From the NCBI RefSeq assembly GCF_949987535.1, contig NC_080081.1, forward strand, positions 39,162,428 through 39,226,427: a stretch of 64,000 nt of DNA. The letters are read 5' to 3'. This DNA comes from Balaenoptera acutorostrata. Taxonomy: Eukaryota; Chordata; Mammalia; Artiodactyla; Balaenopteridae. The translations under genes were made by a program, and so were the position numbers. Position 1 is the stretch's first letter; each line of letters opens with the position of its first letter. This document shows, in pieces, positions 1 to 13,147 of this stretch. The notes below the pieces were generated by a model. The model saw nothing but the letters and a program-made list of their open reading frames with translations, did not search any database and was not told where the DNA came from.

Positions 1-246
1 AGGCCCTCTCCTCTCCCTGGAGGTCAGGGGGACAGGACTGAAAGTTCCAACCCTCTAAGCACCTGATTAGTTCCCCTGACAACCAGCCCCCTACCTTAGG
101 TATAGTCCAAAGTCACTTAAGTAACATAACAAGACCCACCTTTATCACTCTCATCACTTAGGAAATTCCAAATGTTTTAGAACCTCTGTGCTAGAAATGT
201 GGGTGACAACCAAATATATATATTTATTATAAATCACAGTATCACA
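1..246 (+). repeat. LTR-like remnant (ERVL-type, 3' portion)
   Basis: The segment opens in a C-rich, pyrimidine-rich stretch and ends in an AT-rich block with tttattataaatcacagta, a layout I associate with the 3' part of old mammalian ERVL-type LTRs. The upstream end lies outside the window, so element length and flanking duplication cannot be seen. No coding sequence is present. The subfamily is not claimed; this rests on remembered resemblance only. Confidence 0.35.
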
Positions 247-2789
247 AAATCAATGCCTTATCAATTTTTATTGTGATAATGTACATAATTGTCTAACCTC
301 CCTTAATATATTATGAATTTCTTGAAAATTTTATTATTAATATTTGTAAAACTTTATCAATTGCAAGTTGATTTTATTTGTATTATCTCATTTGACTTTC
401 AGAACAAATGAGATTGATGAAGGAGAATTATTGCTATTCTTATTTTTAAGAGTGAATAATTGAGAATCAAAGTGATAAAATGACTTTTTTAAGACCAAAT
501 GCTATTAAATATTATTAAATTATAATCCCGTTCTTTCATTTCAAATCATGTGCTTTTTACACCAATTGTTTCATATACATATGTCCAAAAGCACATAGCT
601 GGGTGGTTGCATACAATTTTTTTTGAATGAATAAATGAATGCACTAGTAATCTAAATGAAAATTTCACACTTTTGTTTAAAATTATAATGATTGGAAGAA
701 TATAAAACAAGACACAGTGGATTTGTAGTTCTATAGGAGCTGGCACTGTACCAGAGAAAGTTTAAAGTATTGTAGATTGAATGCCATATAAAATGGCATT
801 AATTTAATTATTTTTGAAAAGATCAGGATATGAAGAAAATAGCAAGTGAACACAAGAAGCAAAACTTTAAGTTAGGAATTTTTAATTTAAATTTTAAAAT
901 TGGTTATATATCAGATTTAACTTTCCTTAATACATAGAAATATTCTAAAATAACTCACAATTAATCTTTTAGAGGGTTTTTTTTTCATTTTAAAATGAGT
1001 TTACATTTAAAATCATACTGATTTAACTTAATATCTCTGTAAAGCAGTATGAATCACACCTGCCTTTATACATCTGTTTATGTAAGTGTGAATGCAAATT
1101 ATGAGAAAGAAACATTATAAGCAATTTATATTTATTGTAGTCTTGTTTCTATTGCAGTGGGAGTTGACCATAATGTATGACCCTGGTAAGCAGAAATGCA
1201 TTGAACATCAAAAGAGACTGCTCCCACAGAGTGCTTTCTTCAAACATAACGAGTACAAAAAGGAGAGTACAATCATCTTTAAAACATCTTCAATAACATG
1301 GCAAGATTTATTCACTTAAAAAATAAAATCATCATTATTAACATTTCTAAGTGTCTGTATGGTGCTCACTATTTCTGAAATCTAAAAGAGAAAGAAAGAA
1401 AGGAAAAGGAAAAAAATCAAAGCTTTTTTCATCGTTAGATTATGCCCTGAGATAGACTCAATTCAGTCACATTTAAAAGGAAGTAAATGCTCTTGATTCA
1501 AATGAAAGGAAGGAAGGAAGAAAGAACAAAAAGAAAAAGACCAAGAATCTCTATGCATCATTAGTTTACAAAGACTTTTTAGTCTTTTATTTTAAATTGA
1601 TTTAATTTAATGGGATAGGACAATGGTATTTTTAATGTTTCCCCTCAGATTACATATTTTGGAGAAAAAAAAAAGCTTCCAATTGTCAGGCATAATTTCA
1701 GTGCCCAAAGATTCTATTGTCTGCTGTTTTATACAAATATCCTATATGATTTATAATAATTACTTCATATATTTTAACTATTTCCTGAGAGATAATTATC
1801 CATTTAATTGAGCGATGTACAAATGTGTTCACACAAGCAGTTGGAGGAAAAATAAGTAAGATTAAATCGTTAAATATACATAAGCATTTCAAAAGATAGT
1901 AACTCTCAAAATCAATTAACAATAGTCCTTAAAATATGCTCTGAAGACACACATTCCTGTTGCATAGACTGTAAATAAAAAACTTGATTCTAGAGCTTAA
2001 AGTCCATATTGTGCAAAGAAGTTGTAAATTAGATACACAGAGTGTGGTCAAATATAAAGTTACCATATGAACAGTCAGATGACTCTGGAAACATGCTTAC
2101 ATGCTGCTGCTAAATAAATGTAATTTTTACTTCCTGCTTACATCACACAGGAGATCACTGAATAAAATTTTTCTTTGTTGTCTATTTTCTATAGTAAATA
2201 AGACCACACTGAGGAGGCATGTAAACATTTCCAAAGATACTACAAGTTAGTATGTATAATGGATAACTTAATATAATGTTCCAATTCATGCCTATAGGAA
2301 GACTACTTCTCCAGCAGATCTAACTCAGAAGGATCCACACATTCCCTGTGCTTGATGGGATCAATTTTATGCATATTTAACTTCTTTATATTGACACTAG
2401 GCCCATTTTGGTAATGCCTTATGTGCTTGTGATTCTTTCTTTTTTCTACCATGAAGCACAATTGAAAAAAAAAAAAATAATGATTTCAGATTTTGTTAAC
2501 TATAGGCTCCACTTCTAACTTCATCCTACAGAACTCAAAGCCTCTAGACATTCACCCATTAGCCTCTGTGTATCAATTCAGACCCATTTTTAATCTTTCT
2601 TAACATGATTCTGAGTTCACTTATCTTACCTATACTGCTTAAATCATACCTAGGAATCCAATTTATAATATTTACCCATACAATATCTTTTTCTAGTCCC
2701 ATAACACTTAATTGTTTGGGTAAGAATATGGTGAAGAGTTAACAAACATTAACTACAGTTGAATAGCTAAAATCCTAGGAAAAGAACAG
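247..2789. other. AT-rich DNA without a recognised gene
   Basis: Both strands are dense in stops. The few 60-90 codon frames have the I/F/L/N/K-rich composition expected by chance in AT-rich DNA. Besides short purine tracts near 1.39 and 1.51 kb, I see no recognisable repeat, RNA gene or CpG-rich segment. Confidence 0.6.
1384..1545. repeat. two purine-rich GAAA/GGAA tracts
   Basis: Two short degenerate microsatellites lie at about 1387-1412 (GAAA-like) and 1504-1541 (GGAA then GAAA-like), separated by ordinary sequence. They are imperfect and show no sign of function. Confidence 0.6.
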
Positions 2790-3969
2790 GGGGAGGAGAT
2801 CAAGATGGCAGAGTAGGAGGATGCTGAGCTCACCTCCTCCAATGAACACATCAAAAATACATCTACATGTGAAATAATTCTCACTGAAAACAAACTGGAA
2901 ACTGGCAAAAAGACTCTTATACAACCAAAGATGTAAAAAAAAGATCCAGATGGAGTTGAGTAAGAAAGGAAGAGAAGCAATCAGTTTGGGACCTATGTCC
3001 CTAGGAGGAGACACAGAAGAACAGAAGGATTACACAGACTTGAAGATCAACCCTGGGGATTGAGGGATTAAAACTACATATTGGGCACCCCAGTCCTGGA
3101 GTCTGATATTGGGAAGACAAGTCCCCTTAGCTGGTTTGAAAACCAGTGGGACCTACTGGGGGCTCTAATAAATTTAGACTCTGCTCATGAAGGGCATGCG
3201 CATACTTGCTTACTCCTGGGAACAAGGTGGAGGAAGCAGATTGAAACTCTGTGGGACTCTGGCCAGTTTCCTGTGACTGTCCCATGGCACCCCAGTCCAT
3301 GCCAAGCACCCACTCCAGCCCTTCTGGCTCCAGATTCACATTAGGGGAGAAGGCTGCCATTGCTGACAAAAGTGCACAGTTGAGGCTGATGGAGCCAGCT
3401 TGGACTTGGCATTGGCAACTGAATGGGGCGAGGGTGGTCATTACTGACGTTCACAAAGATGGCAGATTGGGAGCCACCTGGAGCTCTAATTAGTGCACTG
3501 GGACTGCCTCAGTGTGTGACCTGGCCCATGCCAAGCTGTGACCTGGCTCATGCACCAGCACTGTTCTCCTCTAGGGAGAAGGTGCCTTTAAGAGTGAAAA
3601 CTTAGGCATTATGGAACCAGTCTGGGCCCAATCCTCAGGGCTTCTTCTTCAGCAACTTGAGACCCACCCCCATTCCTGATAGTGTGGTGACAGCCACTGA
3701 GCATAGAAGAACCACTGCTCACACCTGGCTCTGGCATTAGCCCCTCTGTCTTCAACCCCACTTCCCCAAAAGAGGATATGAATCAGCACACCCTGGGGGA
3801 AGAAGTGACCCATATTTACTTGAGATCCAGCTCTCCCACCAAAGTCACTGGACACAAGTAGACTCCAACACAAGGACACCCCTTCAAGAGAGGAACAGGT
3901 AACTGTCTCACCTAGTACCATAGAGACAGACAAAGTTAAACAAAATGAGAAGAGAGAGGAATTTGTTTC

Positions 3970-4760
3970 AAATGAAAAAAACAAGAAAATAAAAACTGAA
4001 AAAACAACTAATGAAACAGAGATAAATAATTTTACAGATAGAGTTCAAAGCATCAGTAATAAGAATGTTAAGTGAACTAGGGAAAATAATAGATGAACAC
4101 AGTGAGAATTTTAACAAGAAACTGGAAAATATAAAAAAGAACCAGTCAGCACTGAAGAATCCAAACCTGAAATGAAAAACGCACTTGAAGGAATTAACAA
4201 CACACTAGGTGATAAAGAACACATAAGTAATCTGGAAGATAGAATGATGAAAATCACCCAATCAGAACAGCAAAAAGAAAAACAAATTTTAAGAATGAGA
4301 ACAGTTTGAGGGATCTCTGGAAGAACATCAAGCATACTAACATTAGCATTACAGGGGTCCCAGAAGAAGAGAGAGAGAAAAGGGTCAAAAATGTATTTAA
4401 TAAAATTATGGCTGAAAACTTTCTGAACCTGAAGAAGGAAATAGATATCCAGGTACGGGAAACACAGAGAGTGTCAAACAAGATGAACCCAAACAGACCC
4501 ACGCCAAGACATATATAATTAAAATGGCAAAAGTTAAAGATGACGCTAGAACTCTAAAGGCAGCAAGAGGAAAAACAAAGAATCACGTACAGAGGAACTC
4601 CCATAAAGCTATCAGCTGCTTTTTCTGCAGAAACTTTGCAGGCAAGAAGGGAGTGGTTTGATATATTTAAAGTGCTGAAAGGGAAAAACATACTACCCAG
4701 CAAGATTGTCATTCATAAAGGAAGGAGAGATAAATAACTTCTTAGACAAGTGAAAACTGA
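3970..4760 (+). pseudogene. L1 ORF1 (RNA-binding chaperone) relic
   Basis: ORF1p is the trimeric nucleic-acid-binding protein that coats L1 RNA. The clearest piece is at 4306-4515, where an open frame contains ISITGVPEEERE, the hallmark at the start of the RRM-like domain. Upstream, lysine/glutamate-rich sequence fits the coiled coil; downstream, basic sequence fits the C-terminal domain but in shifted frames. No continuous ORF remains. Borders are approximate. Confidence 0.6.
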
Positions 4761-5269
4761 GTTCATCAATACTAAACCAACCATAAAGAAATGTTAAAGT
4801 GTCCTCTCTAAGTAGAAAAGAAAAGGTTACAATAAGAAGTAAAAATTTATAGAAAAGGAAAAATCCCACTAGTAAAAAATATGGAGTAAAAGCTGTGGAT
4901 CAACCACTTAAGTAAGCTAGTGCATAGATAAAAGACAAAAATTGTAAACTATAACTACAATAAACAGTGAAGGGATAAACATGAAAAAGTGAAATATGAC
5001 ATCAAAAACACAAAACATGGGGGAGAGGAGTAAAAAAATATAAATATGTTAGAATGTGTTTGAACTTAGATAATTTTCAGTTTAAACCAAGTAGATGTAG
5101 TTGTAGTTTAATATATGTGAACCCCACGGTAACTACAAATCAAAAACCTATAATAGATACACAAAAATGAGAGAGAAAGAAACAAAATTATACCACTAAA
5201 GAAAATCATCAAACCACAAGGGAAGAAACTAAAGAAGCAGAAAAGAACTACACAAACAATCAGAAAACA

Positions 5270-6205
5270 AATAATAAAATGGCAGTAATTACCTACCTAT
5301 CAGTAATCACTTTAAATGTCAATGGACTAAATGCTACAATCAAAAGACATAGGGTGGCTGATTGGATAAAAAAAAAAACAAAACTCATCTAAAGGCTGCC
5401 TACAAGAAACTCACTTTAGAGCTAAAGACATATACACTGAAAGTGAAGTGATGGAAAATGATATTTCATGCAAATGGAAATGACAAGAAAGCTGGAGTAG
5501 TAATACTCATAACAGGCAAAATAGACTTTGAAACAAAGTCTATAACAAAAGACTGAGAGGCATTGTATAATTATAAATGGAACAATACAAGAAGAAGATA
5601 TAATATTTGTTAACATATATGCACCTAATATAGGAGCACAGAAATATATAAGGCAAATATTAACAGACATAAAGGGAGAAATTGACAATAATATAATAAG
5701 AGTAGGGAAAATTAACGCTATACTTACATCAATGGCAAGATCATCCAGACAGAGTATCAATAAGGAAACTGTAGTCCTAAAAGATACACTAGACCTGTTG
5801 GACTTAATAGATATATATATAGGAGATTCCATCTGAAACAGCAGAATACACATTCTTTTCAATTGTGCATGAGGTATTTTCCAGGATAGGTCACATGCTA
5901 AGCCACAAAACAAGTGTCAACACACTTAAGAGGAAAGAAATTATATCAAGCATTTTTTTCTGACCACAATGATATGAAACAAGAAATAAATTACAGAAAG
6001 AAAAATGGGAAACACACAAACATGTGGACACTAAACAGCATGCTACTAAAAAAACAGTGAGTCAATGTAGAAATAAAAGAGGAAATCAGAAGATAACTCA
6101 AGACGAATAAAAACAAAGCTTTCAAAAATCTATGGGAGTCAGCAAAAGTAGTTAGGGAAGTTTACAGTGATACAGACCTACTTCAAGAAATAAAAATCTA
6201 GGAAA
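5270..6205 (+). pseudogene. L1 ORF2 endonuclease domain relic, frameshifted
   Basis: Three apurinic-endonuclease-like motifs of L1 ORF2p can be read. LNVNGLN starts at 5312 and includes the conserved Asn; LQETH starts at 5400 and includes the catalytic Glu; NIYAPN lies near 5614. The first two are in different frames because of an A run at about 5368-5379. More stops follow. The sequence ends soon after the segment corresponding to the linker before the reverse-transcriptase domain. No functional protein is possible. Confidence 0.7.
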
Positions 6206-6290
6206 CGATACGTATTCTGTTTCACATAGACTTTCACTAGTGTAAATCCCAATAAAAAAGAAAATAACTCTACAGTTGTCCCATAATTCC

Positions 6291-6651
6291 CCCTTTTTAA
6301 AAAAAAAATAAATTTATTTATTTATTTTTGGCTGCCTTGGATCTTTGTTGCTGCATGTGGGCTTTCTCTAGTTGGAGTGAGTGGGGGCTACTCTTCGTTG
6401 TGGTGTGCAGGCTTCTGATTGCAGTGGCTTCTGTTGTTGCAGAGCATGGGCTCTAGGGCACACGGGCTTCAGTAGTTGGAGCACATGGGCTCAACAGTTG
6501 TGGCTTGTGGGCTCTAGAGTGCAGGCTCAGTAGTTGTGACACATGGGCCTAGTTGCTTCACGGCATGTGGGATCTTCCCAGACCAGGGATCGAACCCATG
6601 TCTCATGCATTGGCAGGTGGATTCTTAACCACTGCACCACCAGGGAAGCCC
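6291..6651 (-). mobile_element. CHR SINE (CHR-1-like, older copy), antisense
   Basis: Read on the minus strand it begins gggcttccctggtggtgcag, passes a pol III B-box-like ggttcgatccc, and ends in an AAAT-rich tail (here TTTATTTA on plus, 6310-6329). It is bounded by the direct repeat ccataattcc at 6281-6290 and 6653-6662, a good 10-bp target-site duplication. The middle holds three related modules built around ccacaactactgagcc. That pattern is shared with the copy at 46247 but absent from the younger copies. It is the most diverged copy in the window. Confidence 0.9.
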
Positions 6652-6662
6652 ACCATAATTCC

Positions 6663-7950
6663 TCTTGACATATAGTAATTCATTAATCTAATTCCCCCAA
6701 ATTTGTTTCTGGGTTTGAAATCACTGTTGGACAAAATCATAAAAGACTCCACTGAATGGGCTACTATAATCTTTGCTATCAATCCATAATTCGTCTCTTA
6801 TTTTTCCACATTAATAATTTTCTTTCATTATTTGGAGACTCCTTTTAGGCTTCTGTACAGCAGCTCTGTCCATGTTTCCAGAGATCCTTCTGTTTTCAAT
6901 ATTATTCCTGCTTTTCTCACTTAGCAGGTGACTTTGCCTATTCATTCTCTGGTAATACTAAATCATTGACCTTCATATTCACAGTGTCCTTTCTCTAGAC
7001 AAACCCAACACCTGTCAACATATTATTTCTTTCAATTTTAAAGCATGTCCATATCTTCATCTATCACTCTTACTAGGCCAGAAGTAGTCCTTGATCTCAG
7101 ACCATCTTCCTTTCTCCTCTAGCAAATATCCTCTCTCTCTATTCCTCTCTGTTCAACAGTAAAAGTATTCTATGATCTCACATGAGGTTTAAAATTCTGT
7201 ATTAAAGAGGGAGGTACAAGTAACTTATCAATATCACTAATACAGCTTCCTTAATGTTAGTTCTAGGATTTTTTTTATTATTTAGAGGTCAACCTGTACT
7301 ACAGAAAATCCATTCTGGCATTTCCAAGGATCTGTCAAACAACAACACCTAAGAAGTCTTTTACTGAGAATACAGGAACTGGAAGAAAAGAAAAAAAATT
7401 ACTTATTAAAATTCAAATTTTGTTGCAAAAGAAACATGTTTAAATTTCAATTTGGATAATTAAATATTATGGATAATGAAATATATGAATATTAACAAAT
7501 GGGGTTTAAAGAACATTTATTATGAACTCTTTGCTTTGGTAATACTATCTTATTTGGATAAAGAGCTATAAGTGAAATATTATTACTCAAAATTTCCAAG
7601 ATTTCACATTCTGATTGGTTGAAAAATTCAGATTCTTTTCTCTCACTATAACTCTCCATGTTAAATCCTACTGTCTTTTACTCTTTGTCCCTATTCTGAT
7701 ATTTGTTTCTTTCCCACTCCCCAGCTATTATCACAAATGTCCAACATAATTCTAAAGTAATTTTCTATCCTGTACAGCCCAAAGCCATAATGTGTTCCCA
7801 CTAACAGATATCACACTCTGAGCATCTCTTATGCACATTTACTAATTGGACCTGAGTAAGCCTATTATCTATCTTATTTAATTCTGGCTCAGAATCTGTA
7901 GCCTTACTGGAGAAAGTATGGTAATCGTATTAATAGACCTCTGTATATTT
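6663..7950. other. unassigned AT-rich sequence
   Basis: No open frame of interest and no recognisable element. Pyrimidine-rich plus-strand sequence around 7.0-7.2 kb vaguely recalls very old LINE DNA, but nothing specific enough to call. Confidence 0.5.
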
Positions 7951-8990
7951 TCAATTTAACTTAATTCAACAAATACTTATTCATTGCCTCTATTGCTCAG
8001 TGCCTATCACATGGTTGGGCATTAAGAAATAAAGGAAAATGAGGTAATTTTTGTTTTACTTTACAGAGAAGCATTGCATAATTTTATTAGCACACTTTGC
8101 TAAGGCGAGAGTTCCAAGCCTCCCAGGAAGCTACTCCCCACCTCCCACCAAACCTAGAGCTTGCCTGTAGTGTCTGTGAGTAGTGTAGCCCCATCTTCCT
8201 GGCCTCAGCCCGCCCTACCTGCTATATCCACACTCCAGAAATCTTACACTTTGAAGTCCAGGATGACTATAGAAAATATGTCATCCAAACCAGCAGCCCC
8301 ATTTACAAGAGGGCAAATTCTTTTGAGACATGGTATTAGAGACATGGATAAAAGAAATTAATAACATTTGTTAAATGCTAAGAAAAAAAGAATATGTGCA
8401 TGGTCTGATAAGAGCACATATGAGGGACACTTCACTCAGGTTAGAGTGAGCTTGGAGAGTGTCATGAGAATAAAAGAATTCCAGGTAGAAAGATGACCGC
8501 AACCAGAAGAAATAGTCTAGGGTGTTTTTAAGAAATTATAAATACCTTCAACCTAGTACAAGAACAGAGGCTGAGCAGGTAGGAAAAATATTGCTTATAA
8601 AGGGATTTGTACATTTAAAATTTAAAAAGGGAATGAAGGAGTGTCAGTATCTTGATCAAGGATGAGGAAGGGATCGAGACTATGGCTATGATGAATCTGA
8701 TTAGGAACTTCCAAAGTAGTTGCAAGCCAAGCAATAAAATATACACTTTTGGAACATAGGATAGATATCTGGGTAGAAAATATGTATCTGAGAAAGTCTT
8801 TATATAAGTAATAAATAAATGCATGGTTGTAAATGGCATCATTCTTCTGGTAGAGGTCAAATAAGAAGGATAGTTGAAAGACAGAACCTTAAGAAATAGC
8901 AGGAGAATGTTTAGGAGTAGGATAAGGAAGAGAAATCTTGAAGCATCTTAGAAAAAGAGATAGAGAATTAAGACTAAAACCCAAAGGTGA
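7951..8990 (+). repeat. possible old interspersed repeat (unnamed)
   Basis: The block starts near ttcaacaaatacttattcat, a phrase that heads a common old mammalian interspersed repeat. Later it contains ttccaggtag-type and purine-rich segments that fit the same repeat's body. Similar blocks occur at about 33.8 and 41.8 kb. A G+C-richer stretch at 8100-8330 may be separate. The family name and borders are unknown to me; the assignment is inference. Confidence 0.25.
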
Positions 8991-9079
8991 CAGTGCCACA
9001 GAGGGCACGAATGAGATTTCAAGAAGACTGTGTATAAGATTAATTCACAAAAAATCACGGGATAAATAACATTGAATAT

Positions 9080-9560
9080 TCACACACTCTCTACCTGGAA
9101 AGATACTTTCTAAATATAAAAGAAAGTGTGTATATTTCACAAGAAAAATTTAAATGTAACTACATAAAATTAAAAGAAACATGAACTGCAAAAGAAAATA
9201 TACATTAAAGGCAGTCATCAAACCCGGAGAAACATTAGGAACAAATATAACATGTAGTTAAAATTCTACTGTATGAGAATTCACCATAATTGAATACAGG
9301 AAACTCATTCCAATAGAAAAATAAGCAAAAAGGATGAAGAGAAAATTCACAGCAGATAAAATACTAAAATTAAAAGTATAGAAAAATGCTCCAAATTATC
9401 AATAACCAAATAAATTCAAGTTAGACCAAGAATGAAGCACCATTTTTACCTATCACATTTATCAGACTACTTCTCTGCTGGCTAGTGTTCGGTGAGATAA
9501 GAAGTCTTAAACATGGATAGCTGAGGGCAAATTGATGAAAACTTTCTAAAATGTGTATCA
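9080..9560 (+). mobile_element. degenerate old L1, ORF2 3' fragment
   Basis: The order of phrases follows the C-terminal part of L1 ORF2. There is an 'agaaaaataagcaaaaagga' segment near 9317, an AATTCACAGCAGA-like segment near 9344, and 'ccatttttacctatcacatt' near 9442. Every frame is broken. It is heavily diverged and probably of an L1M subfamily, without a visible 3' tail. Confidence 0.5.
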
Positions 9561-11123
9561 ATTATTGGGGTGGGGGATTTGGTGAAGGGGGAATTTTAAA
9601 GAAGAGATTATTGTATTTTATATGATGTGATCCAAATTTTCATCTATCCAAAACCTTAAGCTGAGTATCTTCAGTACTTTTGGAGTCATATTTTTTTCCA
9701 TTGGGCATAATCAAATGTTAATATTATATAATGAGAGAAAGGAAGATGTTCAATGAAAAAACCCAAGGTATTGGGGTTACAAATGTAAATATTGCTTTCA
9801 AGCTTTTGATTATAAGTGCTCCCAAAAGATGTGGTTCATAGTCAGTATTTCTTGTTTGTCTGTTTCTGGTTGCTCTATGTACCATACAACTTGTATCTGA
9901 GGTCCCCCAAGAACATAATTCAGTGATGACCTCATTGGCAACCATAACAAAACTTCTTTATAATTTATTCCATGTTCACTTATTCTATTTGTTGTTTATT
10001 ATATATTCATTAGTTCTCTAAGATTTTTGTCTGTCAAAAATACCAGTTTTTCGAACACTTGTGAAATTTTTAATTTTTAGAGATAATCAGTTTTTGAATA
10101 CCACTGAGGGTATTGTTATTTATAAATATGTATTCCTGATGAACCTCAACTAAAAGAGTTAAGATATTGTTTCCTCGTGTCGAGATTAATAGTACTTACT
10201 AGGTAAAAATGCAACAATACTTATTTATACCAAGATATGCTACATATGCATGAATTTAAGTGTATCTCTATGTCTTGGGAGCCTTCTCGGATATATACTA
10301 TTTCCAAAAATGTATAGACATTAAAATCTATTCTTAGCAAGCCACATGCTTGGAGATAATATATCAGCCACAAATACTGTGTTAATTTAAGCCAACAGCT
10401 GATTGGAGTTAATAAAAAATGTAAATATTTTCCAAGATCTTAATATGATAACTCCCATATAGATTGAAACCATATTAATATGAAATCAATAGAATTGTGA
10501 TTAATCTTAATTTCAACATTATAATGCATAGCTGAGTAGTATACTGTATTTTAATATCATTTCATATGTTATTTATTTAATTATTTCAATTGAATAATAT
10601 TAATGCATCAGTAGATTAAAAATCCTATCTACAATCAGAAATAAAGTATTCTTGTCATATTACTAAAATATAGACAATATAGCACAGAACATAATTACTT
10701 TATAATTAATATCATCGCACATACCAGTTGGATATGCCTTTTCTTTCTTATGTTTCAAAGAAGCGAAAAGGAGATTTTTATATATTTGCATCATAGATAA
10801 GAGATACTGCTTAACCAGAATAAATGTGTGAAGTGATTGGAAAAGGCAGATGTTTATGCCAGAAAGGGTAGCATGCATGCTGGTCAGGTGAACGTGTTTG
10901 CAGGTTTAAATATTTATACAGTTATTAAAGCCTGTAGAGTTATAAAAATAAGTTGACTGGTTATGTGTTTCTAAAAGAAATACTCAAATATGTTACAATG
11001 CCTTGTACCTTGTATTTTAAAAACTTTATCAATATCTTTACATAGAATGATATTGGTAAAATCACTCCCTGCCAGAAGACCTTCATTTTTTATCTAACAT
11101 GGCACTTAAATTAACAATTTTTT
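9561..11123. other. unassigned AT-rich sequence
   Basis: No gene is seen. A G-rich patch at 9567-9591 (runs of four, five and five G) is the only unusual composition. The remainder is strongly AT-rich with stops in all frames. Confidence 0.5.
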
Positions 11124-11230
11124 TTTACTTCTTTAAAATTAATTTTTATTGGAGTATAGTTGATTTATAATGTAGTGTGAGTTTGTGCTGTACAGCAAAG
11201 TGAATCAGTTATATATATACATATACATAT
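11124..11230 (-). mobile_element. L1 3' terminus, severely 5'-truncated
   Basis: Only the last roughly 100 bp of an L1 remain, in antisense. A T-rich tract (reverse of the poly(A)) is followed by ttattggagtatagttgatt and gctgtacagcaaagtga, the cetartiodactyl L1 3' UTR ending. The same ending appears in the larger copies at 15.7, 19.3, 19.8, 51.7 and 54.7 kb. No convincing target-site duplication was found. Confidence 0.7.
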
Positions 11231-12335
11231 TGTAAAATCAACAAGAGAATGTACCAAAATTATTACACTATACCTTTATGTGCTAGGGCACTTTGTGTGA
11301 TATTCCATTGCAAAAGCAGCAAATCAACTTAATGTCATTCATTAAAAATGAATGGACAAGATCAAAAATACTTCTTCAATAACAGCATTCTGGGGAATAC
11401 ATGTTTTTTGCACTTGCAACAGTATATTATGATATTAATTATTTAAAAGAAATCAAATGACAAGCAGAAGCATTGGATCATTTTATAATTTATAAAATTT
11501 ATAAAATTCTCATGTACAGTTCCTAGTTAATTCAGTGTTATTCATTTATTTCTTCATTTATAACACTTGAACACTCAAATTAATACAAATCATTGGCAAA
11601 TTTAATTTACAAATCATTTACAAATTTAATTTATTTGTTTCATATGCTGATTTCCTTGCTAGGAAAATAAGAATTGCTATTATTTACATCCAGGGATATT
11701 AGATATAAGGAGTCATATAATTATGAAAATTTCAGTGTGCTATACTTATGTCATTGACTTGCTTATTAACTCAATAGCCCTTTCTCACACCTTCCAAACC
11801 AACTTTTTGCATTTTAATGATTGACTTTAGAAAAGTAAGAGTTGAAAGGAATAAAGCAAACCAGAAATCCAATCGTAGGAAATAGTTTAATAATGTGATT
11901 CTTTTGCTTCTTTAACATTCAGTGTATCTGCAAGATTTCCCTCTCCCTGTGTGTAAAACAAGGGTTTCCTATAATATAAGCTCTATATATCCTTTGTGTT
12001 TAGACTCTGCACAAATGAGGTTCAGATAAACATTGAACAATGCCACAGTCAAAACCCGTGTCCTGCATTAACACTGGCATTATTTCATCCTACTTAAATA
12101 ATTATGCCAGAAGAAGTTACTGCTGTTTTTCATTTGGCAGTTATAGTTACCTAAGAATTTTTTAGAACCAAGAGAGAGAAGAATAAATCTTTATAAATCC
12201 AATCAGCAGAGAAAAATTATAAATTATAATTAAAATTTGAGCACATGCCCGAAAAGATAGATTTCTACGTAATATAAAAGTACTATTTGACTATCTATTT
12301 TCCATTGAAGAATGCAGTAGCAGAATTATTAAAGA
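11231..12335. other. unassigned AT-rich sequence
   Basis: No gene or classified repeat is recognised. A small tandem duplication (11585-11632) is listed separately. Confidence 0.5.
11585..11632. repeat. 24-bp direct tandem duplication
   Basis: Two adjacent 24-bp units starting acaaatcatt differ at only two positions. This probably reflects local replication slippage. Confidence 0.8.
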
Positions 12336-12420
12336 GTCACACAGTGGTCTACTATGTGGTGCTAGGCATGTACCCAATGGGTGTTCAATAAGTACTAATT
12401 ATTGCTGCTGTTTCAGTACT
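12336..12420 (+). repeat. MIR-like SINE 3' fragment
   Basis: The sequence gggtgttcaataagtactaa, preceded by a gtgctaggca-type phrase, fits the 3' end of MIR or an L2-type tail (they share it). The fragment is too short and diverged to separate the two. Confidence 0.35.
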
Positions 12421-12783
12421 CTAAGGCAGCCTGGGAACATTGTATAATCAATGGGAAAATAATACAAATTACATTAGTGGATTTTTTATTTTTTATCATC
12501 TCAGGACAAGGATGGGCAGGAGTAAATGGAGCAGATACCTACTGACCCAGCATTGTTAAAGGATCGTTCAGGGCAGCATGAACAAAATGTCTGTCTGTTG
12601 TGTGCACTAGATACTGCAATCCTTCCCTGTCCAACTTTGTCTAAAATCATCTTAATTTGTCTTCTGGGAGGCATAGGCAAATTCAAGCTCTTATTTTACT
12701 TTCTCTAATAATATACAGGATACTTAAAAAATAAAACAAAATGAAAGAAAATCAGAATGCTAATTTAAAAGAAAGGAAAAGAT

Positions 12784-12862
12784 GGAAAGAAGGAGGAAGG
12801 AAGGAAGGATGGATGGAAGGAAGGAAGGAAGGAAGGGAGGAAGGAAGGAAGGAAGGAAGGAA
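12784..12862. repeat. GGAA-type microsatellite
   Basis: A tract of GGAA repeats with GGAT, GGGA and GAAA variants spans about 80 bp. Arrays of GGAA are potential ETS-factor binding sites in mammals, but nothing nearby suggests that it acts as an enhancer. The minus-strand open frame across it (proline, serine, phenylalanine and leucine rich) is a product of the repeat. Confidence 0.95.
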
Positions 12863-13147
12863 ATATAGAAGGAGAAAATAATGGTAGAAACGTCTTTGCA
12901 ATCTCAGTGTCTTTTGATCATGGATGAAAGGCAGTGACTCTCCCTTGCTGGGGAGATTGTGTACATCCCTGGTCCCCTGTATAAAACCAGTGACACCACC
13001 AGTCACTGTGAAAAATAAAACCTCCTGTAAACATTTCCAAATATACCCAGGCAGAGGATATATCTTGTTTTGAAAACCACTGCAGGCCTTTGTATATCAT
13101 GAAGTTCTTGTTAAACTAAAAATACACCAGAGACATTTGGCTTCTAT

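Larger units (their letters stand above)
2790..6205 (+). mobile_element. old L1 retrotransposon, 5' part only (5' UTR, ORF1, start of ORF2)
   Basis: The segment opens with the ggaggagatcaagatggcag-type sequence typical of an L1 5' end. It runs through a relatively G+C-rich 5' UTR (to about 3.9 kb), a decayed ORF1 and the first third of ORF2, then stops near ORF2 codon 300 with no 3' UTR or poly(A). Most genomic L1 copies lose the 5' end, so loss of the 3' end here suggests a later deletion or rearrangement. Stops and frameshifts are frequent, so it is inactive. The downstream border is followed within about 90 bp by a CHR SINE. The exact subfamily is not claimed. Confidence 0.75.

Noticed and set aside
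5422..5913. A 163-codon minus-strand frame
   Set aside because: It is the antisense of the L1 ORF2 endonuclease region.
12752..13006. An 84-codon minus-strand proline/serine/leucine-rich frame
   Set aside because: It is the translation of the GGAA microsatellite's complement.
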